Shown here one piece after another: positions 33,536-39,006 of a stretch of 39,006 bases of DNA. Under the pieces are notes generated by a model. It was not told where the DNA came from and searched no databases. It worked only from the letters and a program-made list of their open reading frames with translations. Each line of letters starts with the position of its first letter. The stretch's first letter is position 1. The DNA comes from an uncultured Clostridia bacterium (GTDB lineage Bacteria; Bacillota; Clostridia; TANB77; CAG-508): positions 1-39,006 of the forward strand of contig CANPZF010000018.1 in assembly GCA_947589015.1 (NCBI GenBank), read 5' to 3'. Both the position numbers and the translations under genes were made by a program.

Positions 33536-33869
33536 GCCCCTTCTTTACTATTTGACTTATATGTTCATCATCTAAGCTATAATATACAACTTTCCCTTCT
33601 TTTCTATATTTTACTAATTTAGATTGTTTTAAAATTCTTAGTTGATGTGATATTGCTGATTGAGTTGTTTTTACTATATTGGCTATATCACATACACATA
33701 ATTCTTCTTCTAATAATGCATAAATTATTTTCATCCTTGTAGAATCTGCAAATACTTTAAATAATTCTGCTAAATCATATATTAAGCCATCTTCTGGCAT
33801 AGTTTCTTTTACTTTTTTTACAGTTTCCTCATGCATAACTGTACATTCATATAAATTATTTTCTTCCAT
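33513..33869 (-). CDS. cadC: ArsR/SmtB-family metal repressor, CadC type
   Basis: 118-residue winged-helix repressor. The ELCVCD motif in the helix before recognition helix and an N-terminal Cys (C9, with His12) match the CadC alpha-3N metal site, although the second N-terminal Cys is absent. DNA-recognition segment TTQSAISHQLRILKQSKLV. I start at ATG 33869 (GGGAG site). It overlaps cadA and has a palindromic operator upstream, so it is an autoregulated metal-inducible pair. Confidence 0.9.
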   Translation of the reverse strand: MEENNLYECTVMHEETVKKVKETMPEDGLIYDLAELFKVFADSTRMKIIYALLEEELCVCDIANIVKTTQSAISHQLRILKQSKLVKYRKEGKVVYYSLDDEHISQIVKKGREHIEEL

Positions 33870-33894
33870 AATATTTTTCTCCCTATTTATATAT

Positions 33895-33917
33895 TCAAAC
33901 ATATGACTATATGTTCA
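33895..33917 (-). promoter_or_regulatory. Operator of the cadC-cadA operon
   Basis: Inverted repeat TGAACATAT-AGTC-ATATGTTTGA on the minus strand, 26 bases upstream of cadC. Such TGAACA-type dyads are SmtB/CadC-family operators. Confidence 0.65.
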
Positions 33918-33998
33918 TATATTTAAATATATAATACTTCTTTTTTATATTTTTGTCAATACCAAATTAAATAAAAAATCTAGCAGTAGTTACAATAT

Positions 33999-34136
33999 AA
34001 TGGTTACAAACTTAGAATATGCGAAAATGCTTATATATTAATATTTGCAGTCAAGACCCGGATTGTTACACCCCAGATATGTTTTGACAAAATATATTAA
34101 TATATAAGCATTTTCATAGCTAATTTTTAAACCATT
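33999..34136. repeat. MITE-like inverted-repeat element 2
   Basis: A 138-bp unit beginning AATGGTTAC and ending AACCATT; the strongest inner arms are GAAAATGCTTATATATTAAT and its complement. The core is GC-richer and has no gene. Nine-base direct repeats CTAGCAGTA lie at 33980-33988 and 34139-34147, just outside. The end motif is shared with element 1 at 25.5 kb. It abuts the stop codon of the beta-propeller gene and may also end its transcription. Confidence 0.6.
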
Positions 34137-34138
34137 AA

Positions 34139-36097
34139 CTAGCAGTACAATGTACTACTAGTTTTAGCTCTTAAATTATTTTTAATAAATTTCCGCGTAT
34201 TTAAGCTCTTTATTTGACTATTTGAAATAGCATAAAAATCATCATTGGCATATACAATTCTTCTTATTGAAGAATCACCTGTATTAGAATATTCATGAAG
34301 AATTTCATCTTGTAAAACAAATCCCTGTGTCAAATCTATTTTATATATCAAAGCCTTATACTCTGGTTTCTTATAATACATATTTACTGGTAAAGCAATT
34401 AAATCTTTATCTTTTAAATATAGCAAAGCCTTGTGATTATATAAAACTTCCGAACTAGTATATTTATCTCCTATATTAACTTTAAACAATTCCTTAGGAT
34501 TACTATAATCTGAAATATCAAACATAGCCATTTTTATACCAGTAATGCTTGCACTTTCCGTTGTATCATAACCTATACCTATCAAATGTGTTTCATCATA
34601 AGGATGTAAATAAGTACTATAGCCAGGTATTTTTAATTCTCCTAATACCTGTGGTTGTGTTGGATTACTTAGATCTATAACAAATAATGGATCAACTTGC
34701 TTAAAAGTTACTATATATGCCTTATCTTCCATATATCTTACTGAATATATTCTTTCTCCTTTTGCCAGATCTCCTAAATGTGCTACCTCATGCAATTTCT
34801 CATCCAAAATATACAATGTATTTGTAGTTTCATCTGTTAAATTCCATTGTTTTCCACTGGTAGTAGCTATTCTAAAATATTCATCTGATTCACTCATAGA
34901 AAATTGATTATTGACATATCCAGAAATCTCTGTTTCCGCCTTGAAATTTATTTTTCCATTTTTCAAATTAAACTTTAATATTTTTGTATAACTATCTCCA
35001 ACTTCTTTTGTTTCTGGATTTATTGTTTCTCCCGTTTTTACTATATACATATTTTTATCAGAACAATACACATTGTCTCCAGCACCTAAAAAAGTTTTTA
35101 TATCAGCTTCTTTTACATCATTTAAATTAATGCCTGCTAAAATTAAATAACTAGGATTTTCAATATAATTAAAGTAATATATATCTTTAAAATCTATTTT
35201 TTCCTCTTCTTCCATTATAGAATCTTCATATTTAGGCTTATAATCGTCTTCATTAATTTCTTCATATGTATATTTTAACATTTTACTTGTATATAAAGTT
35301 CTATTAGTAACAAAATATACATTATCGCCTATCATTCTGGATGATGTATAATACCCTTCTACTTGTATTTTTCTTATTTCTTGTGGACTTGTTCTATCTG
35401 TAATATCATATATTATCATTGTAGATTTCATTTGATCATCCATAACAGCCACATCATATATCGACATAGTTTTAGTCATAATACTTGCATTTGAATCCCC
35501 AAATACAATTAATTTATCTCCATTTATATATAATTCCCTTGGAATAAAGTCATTGTTTTGAAATTCTACTTTTGAACTAAGTACCATATTATTATTTCTT
35601 ATGTCTACTATTACAATTTTAGCCTGAGATACCATGTAAATATACTTTCCATCTGTTTTTACTATATCTGCTTCATCTACATTTTCTTCTTGAATATTCG
35701 TTGTAGAATAATTTGCTTCTTCTTTTGTTTCTGCAGATTTTGATACATTTGTGATATCTTCTAACATAGCCTCTGAATTTAATCCGCTCTTACTTGTTTC
35801 ATTGATATTTGACTCTTTTACTAAATTATATAAGTTTTCAAAATTATCTACTGTAGCTAAACTTATTTTTTCTGTTTCTATAGGCTCGTTTTCTAACTCT
35901 TCAGTGTCAAGGACATCTTTATAAAAAATCCCCTGACCACTTACAAATAAAAATACAATTAATACAGTTGCTGCAACTGCAGTAAATCTTGCAATTATTA
36001 ATTTACCTTTATTTTTCTCTACTTGATTTGCATTATCTTTCTTATAAAATTCATATTTTTTATATACTTCTTCTATGAATTCCTTATCACTCTTCAT
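34139..36097 (-). CDS. Membrane-anchored beta-propeller protein, partner of sigma factor
   Basis: 652 residues: an N-terminal ~30-residue cytoplasmic segment, one membrane helix (33-54), a Glu/Asn/Ser-rich linker, and a beta-propeller domain from about residue 130 (PF09826-type, starting TTNIQEENVDEADIVKTDG). The large domain faces outside. It overlaps the ECF sigma gene by 11 bases. A cytoplasmic tail plus one helix plus a sensor-like domain is the layout of a transmembrane anti-sigma factor, but no zinc-binding anti-sigma motif is seen. The last ~20 residues may be altered by the adjacent element. Confidence 0.82.
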   Translation of the reverse strand: MKSDKEFIEEVYKKYEFYKKDNANQVEKNKGKLIIARFTAVAATVLIVFLFVSGQGIFYKDVLDTEELENEPIETEKISLATVDNFENLYNLVKESNINETSKSGLNSEAMLEDITNVSKSAETKEEANYSTTNIQEENVDEADIVKTDGKYIYMVSQAKIVIVDIRNNNMVLSSKVEFQNNDFIPRELYINGDKLIVFGDSNASIMTKTMSIYDVAVMDDQMKSTMIIYDITDRTSPQEIRKIQVEGYYTSSRMIGDNVYFVTNRTLYTSKMLKYTYEEINEDDYKPKYEDSIMEEEEKIDFKDIYYFNYIENPSYLILAGINLNDVKEADIKTFLGAGDNVYCSDKNMYIVKTGETINPETKEVGDSYTKILKFNLKNGKINFKAETEISGYVNNQFSMSESDEYFRIATTSGKQWNLTDETTNTLYILDEKLHEVAHLGDLAKGERIYSVRYMEDKAYIVTFKQVDPLFVIDLSNPTQPQVLGELKIPGYSTYLHPYDETHLIGIGYDTTESASITGIKMAMFDISDYSNPKELFKVNIGDKYTSSEVLYNHKALLYLKDKDLIALPVNMYYKKPEYKALIYKIDLTQGFVLQDEILHEYSNTGDSSIRRIVYANDDFYAISNSQIKSLNTRKFIKNNLRAKTSSTLYC

Positions 36098-36635
36098 ATT
36101 TCAATTCCTCCTTTCTTACTATCTTTTCTAAAGCTCGTCTCGCCCTGTAAACCAAAATTTTAACTTGTGAATTGTTTTTTTGTAATATTTCTCCTATTTC
36201 TTTATAGCTTAGCTTTTCAAAATCTGCTAAATATATTGCATTTTGATAATCTATTTTTAGTTTTTTAATAGATTTTCTTAAATTTAGTTCTCTTTCTCTT
36301 TTGAAAACTTTATCTTCTAATTCTTCTATATCTGTAAATTGTATTTCATCTATATGTACTATTCTCTTTTCTCTTTTTATATAATTTAAAGCTTTTGATT
36401 TTGCTATTGTATATAAATATGTCTTTAAACTGTATTGAAAATCATAATTAACTCTATGTATTAATATATATACAAATACATCTTGTGCTATATCTTCTGC
36501 TATATCAACACTTCTAACATATTTTTGGATAAAATATATCAAGTTATTTTTATGTCTTAATATTATTTTTTCAAAACTTTGTTGGTTTCCTTTTAAAAAT
36601 TCTTGGTATAATTCTTTATCTGATTTTTCCTCCAA
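36087..36635 (-). CDS. ECF-type RNA polymerase sigma factor
   Basis: 182-residue sigma-70 group IV protein: region 2 (residues ~20-90, with DIAEDIAQDVFVYIL and YLYTIAKSKALNYIKRE) and region 4 (about 122-175, LSYKEIGEILQKNNSQVKILVYRARRAL), with no region 1 or 3. It is the first gene of the pair with the propeller protein, which should be its regulator. Promoters under its control are not obvious here. Confidence 0.92.
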   Translation of the reverse strand: MEEKSDKELYQEFLKGNQQSFEKIILRHKNNLIYFIQKYVRSVDIAEDIAQDVFVYILIHRVNYDFQYSLKTYLYTIAKSKALNYIKREKRIVHIDEIQFTDIEELEDKVFKRERELNLRKSIKKLKIDYQNAIYLADFEKLSYKEIGEILQKNNSQVKILVYRARRALEKIVRKEELKYEE

Positions 36636-36703
36636 TTATAAATCCCCCTTCATGCTTTGATAATATTAATACAATTATAACATATAAAAAGTTACACTCA
36701 TAA

Positions 36704-36756
36704 AAAAGATGATATATTAATATTTCAAAATAAAAATATTAATATATCAATCTTTT
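36704..36756 (-). terminator. Terminator of the second MATE-kinase gene
   Basis: Arms AAAAGATGATATATTAATATTT and AAATATTAATATATCAATCTTTT overlap the MATE stop codon. On the minus strand the second arm ends in CATCTTTTTTATG, a T tract. Confidence 0.7.
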
Positions 36757-38776
36757 AAACTGTTATTTCTTTATTTTCTAATGTTTTTTCCTTAAATGAT
36801 ACTATTTGGCAAATCAAATCTGCTGCTTTTTCTACTCCTAAAATATCACTATTAATACATATATCATAATTAGAATAGTCTTTCCATTCTTTTTCTGTGT
36901 AATATTTATAATGGTTTGCTCTTAATTTATCTATTCTTATAATTTCTTTTTGCGCTTTGTCTTTGTCAAATCCATATATTTCAGTAGCTCTTTTTATTTT
37001 ATCTTCCATTTCACTATATATAAACACTTTTACAACATTTGGTTTATCCTTTAAAATGAAATCTGCACATCTTCCAATTATTACACAAGATTCTTTATCT
37101 GCAACTTCTTTAATTAATTCTGATTCTTTAATAAATAACTCATCAGCATTATTCAACCCGACATAATATCCATTATTTAAATTAGATGTTTTTTCTCTTT
37201 TTTGTTCATTGCTTTCTATATATTCCTCTGATAAACCAGTTTCTTGTGCTACTTTTTCAATAAATTCTTTATCATATAATTTGATTCCTAATTTATCTGC
37301 AACCAATCTTCCAACATATCTTCCTCCAGAACCATACTCTCTAGATACTGTTACTATAATTTGTTCTTTTAATTTATTATCTGTACTTGTGTCATCAATT
37401 AGTGCTTGATTTGTAGGAGTTCCATTTTTCAAACTCTTTGTTTCTATTGTTAATAAAATAACTGCTATAACAAATGCCATGCCATCTGCAACAGGTCCTG
37501 AGTATAAAATTCCCATTATTCCAAACATATTTCCTAGAATCATCATCGCTGGTACTAAAAATAATATTTGTCTAGATAATGATAATATTGCACTTTTACT
37601 ACTTTTTCCAATTGCTTGGAAGAAAATACCAGATGGTATTTGAATCCCATTACATATACATAATAGTAAATATGTTCTAAATGCTAAACATGCAAAATCC
37701 ATGTAATTTTCATCACCACTACCAAATATTGCAATTAATTTGTCTGGTATTGTTTGGAATAAAATAAATGCAATTACACTAATAACAGCACTTAAAGATA
37801 ATACTAATTTTAATGTAGTTTTTACTCTATCATATTTTTTGGCTCCATAATTGTATCCAACAATTGGTTGTGCTCCTGCTGCTATTCCTATTATTATACT
37901 ATTTAAAATTTGGCTTATTTTCATTACAATACCTAATACTGTAATTGGTATTTCTGAACCATATTTAGATTGTGCACCATATTTTCCAAGTAAATTATTT
38001 TCAAATGCAATAACTACTACAAAGCTCATTTGAGTAATAAAACTGCTTATTCCTAATGCCATTACTCTTCTAATTATATTAAATTGCATTTTAAATTTGT
38101 CTTTACTTAAAGTAATTGATTTGAATTTTTTAATATATACTATATTTATTGCAAATGTTATAAACTGACTAAATATTGTTGCTATTGCTGCTCCTTCAAC
38201 TCCCATATTAAATATAAATATGAATACTGGATCTAATATTATATTTAAAATTGCTCCTGCTACCATAGATGTCATTGCATATTTGGGACTTCCATCTGCT
38301 CTAATAATTGAATTTAATGTGGTTCCTATCATCATAAAAGGTATTCCTATAGCAATTATTCTACCATATCCTATAGCATAATCTCTTAATGCTTCTGTAC
38401 ATCCAAATATGTTTAAGAATTGTGGTAAAAATATGAGTGTTACAGCACAAAATAATATTGCTATAATAATTGATATTGTTATTACACTTCCTACACCTTT
38501 AGCTGCATCTTCCTTTTTCTTTTCTCCTAATTTTAAACTTAAATAACTAGATGCTCCATCTCCAAACATTAATGAAAATGCTAAGCATATCATTGTAATT
38601 GGAAATACTACATTGGTTGCTCCATTTCCTAAATATCCTACTCCCCAACCTATAAATATTTGATCTACTATGTTATATAGGGAGTTAACTAATAATGAAA
38701 TTATACATGGTATTGAAAATTTTCTTATTAAATTTCCTATTTTTTCACTTCCTAGTATGTTTTCTTCTTTATCCAT
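36755..38776 (-). CDS. MATE-family transporter fused to cytidylate-kinase-like domain (copy 2)
   Basis: 673-residue paralogue of the protein at 4.4-6.4 kb with the same order: MATE exporter (residues ~1-450, LIRKFSIPCIISLL, GAQPIVGYNYGAKKYDRV), then a cytidylate-kinase-like P-loop domain (about 470-665, IVTVSREYGSGGRYVGRLV, CVIIGRCADFIL). The kinase loop GSGGR is closer to the family norm than in copy 1 (GSQGK). I start at ATG 38776 with AAAGGA upstream; the longer frame has no ribosome site. Monocistronic. The right-hand flank (38858-39006) shows no gene. Confidence 0.88.
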   Translation of the reverse strand: MDKEENILGSEKIGNLIRKFSIPCIISLLVNSLYNIVDQIFIGWGVGYLGNGATNVVFPITMICLAFSLMFGDGASSYLSLKLGEKKKEDAAKGVGSVITISIIIAILFCAVTLIFLPQFLNIFGCTEALRDYAIGYGRIIAIGIPFMMIGTTLNSIIRADGSPKYAMTSMVAGAILNIILDPVFIFIFNMGVEGAAIATIFSQFITFAINIVYIKKFKSITLSKDKFKMQFNIIRRVMALGISSFITQMSFVVVIAFENNLLGKYGAQSKYGSEIPITVLGIVMKISQILNSIIIGIAAGAQPIVGYNYGAKKYDRVKTTLKLVLSLSAVISVIAFILFQTIPDKLIAIFGSGDENYMDFACLAFRTYLLLCICNGIQIPSGIFFQAIGKSSKSAILSLSRQILFLVPAMMILGNMFGIMGILYSGPVADGMAFVIAVILLTIETKSLKNGTPTNQALIDDTSTDNKLKEQIIVTVSREYGSGGRYVGRLVADKLGIKLYDKEFIEKVAQETGLSEEYIESNEQKREKTSNLNNGYYVGLNNADELFIKESELIKEVADKESCVIIGRCADFILKDKPNVVKVFIYSEMEDKIKRATEIYGFDKDKAQKEIIRIDKLRANHYKYYTEKEWKDYSNYDICINSDILGVEKAADLICQIVSFKEKTLENKEITV

Positions 38777-39006
38777 TTTTCTCGTCCTTTCTTTTGAATT
38801 TATATTTTGATTAATAATCCGAATTATTATATTAACAAATTTGAAATGATTTGTCAATTGCTAAATTGATTTTTTTCAAAAATTTTATTAGTTACAGTTC
38901 TCAAATATGTCAGTTTTTTTATTATTGCTGTTTCGATAGTGGTAGTATATGTACTTATTTATAAATCAACTTGTTCATTGCACTCGAAAAGAAATTCTAA
39001 TATACA

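Noticed and set aside
1..39006. Template repeat or reverse transcriptase of a DGR inside the window
   Set aside because: No second GC-rich copy of 27868-28041 and no RT motif (such as YxDD) was seen in any translated gene.
38858..39006. Gene or element at the right edge
   Set aside because: No frame, repeat or clear promoter could be supported.

Overview
The window is about 39 kb of very AT-rich DNA from a spore-forming Firmicute, most likely an uncultured gut Clostridia lineage. Three things point there: the intact-order ctsR-mcsA-mcsB-clpC locus, the sporulation genes (SpoIIP, CwlJ, GerQ), and strong AGGAGG-type ribosome binding sites. The species call is inference. Nearly all genes are on the minus strand; the one clear plus-strand gene is a cation diffusion facilitator at 16 kb. 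I see no tRNA, rRNA, CRISPR array, transposase or reverse transcriptase.

Layout, left to right. 0.08-2.7 kb: an accessory pair, a VirD4/TraG/HerA-type ATPase followed by a cysteine-rich protein. 2.8-6.4 kb: an AraC-type regulator, the tRNA-modification enzyme TcdA, and a MATE transporter fused to a cytidylate-kinase-like domain. 6.6-12.5 kb: a Bce-type peptide-antibiotic sensing and detoxification module (response regulator, intramembrane-sensing kinase, ABC ATPase, large permease) with two extra membrane-anchored proteins at its end; two identical TTACA-N4-TGTAA boxes mark the likely regulator targets. 12.5-15.8 kb: a YtrA/GntR-ABC-permease operon, a MazG-like pyrophosphohydrolase, a 37-residue membrane peptide and a DUF4230 protein. 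16.9-21.6 kb: the McsB/ClpC protein-arginine-kinase protease operon behind two CtsR operators, with ctsR itself broken by one extra base. 21.8-25.4 kb: pyruvate kinase, acyl-ACP thioesterase and glucose-6-phosphate isomerase. 25.7-26.6 kb: cwlJ-gerQ, spore germination. 26.9-27.6 kb: an MNT/HEPN pair. 27.9-29.6 kb: a pilin-anchored, formylglycine-enzyme-like surface protein. 30.1-38.8 kb: SpoIIP, a CadC/CadA metal efflux pair, an ECF sigma factor with a beta-propeller membrane partner, and a second MATE-kinase fusion.

The most notable object is the surface protein at 27865-29643. Its last ~170 bp switch abruptly from AT-rich to GC-rich sequence and encode the Gly/aromatic-rich end of a C-type-lectin-like fold finishing in GFRAVLVGV. 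A 7-bp hairpin lies 45 bp past the stop codon. This is the arrangement of a diversity-generating-retroelement (DGR) variable region and its homing hairpin, carried here by a prepilin-type anchor. No template repeat or reverse transcriptase is in the window, so any diversification would act from elsewhere. Upstream of this gene is a (GA)13 tract next to a TATACT box, which suggests possible phase variation. Two short inverted-repeat elements sharing an end motif (25.5 and 34.0 kb), a duplicated 5' leader (12.4 and 15.1 kb) and a GC-richer island of unknown function (26.6-26.8 kb) complete the unexplained sequence.
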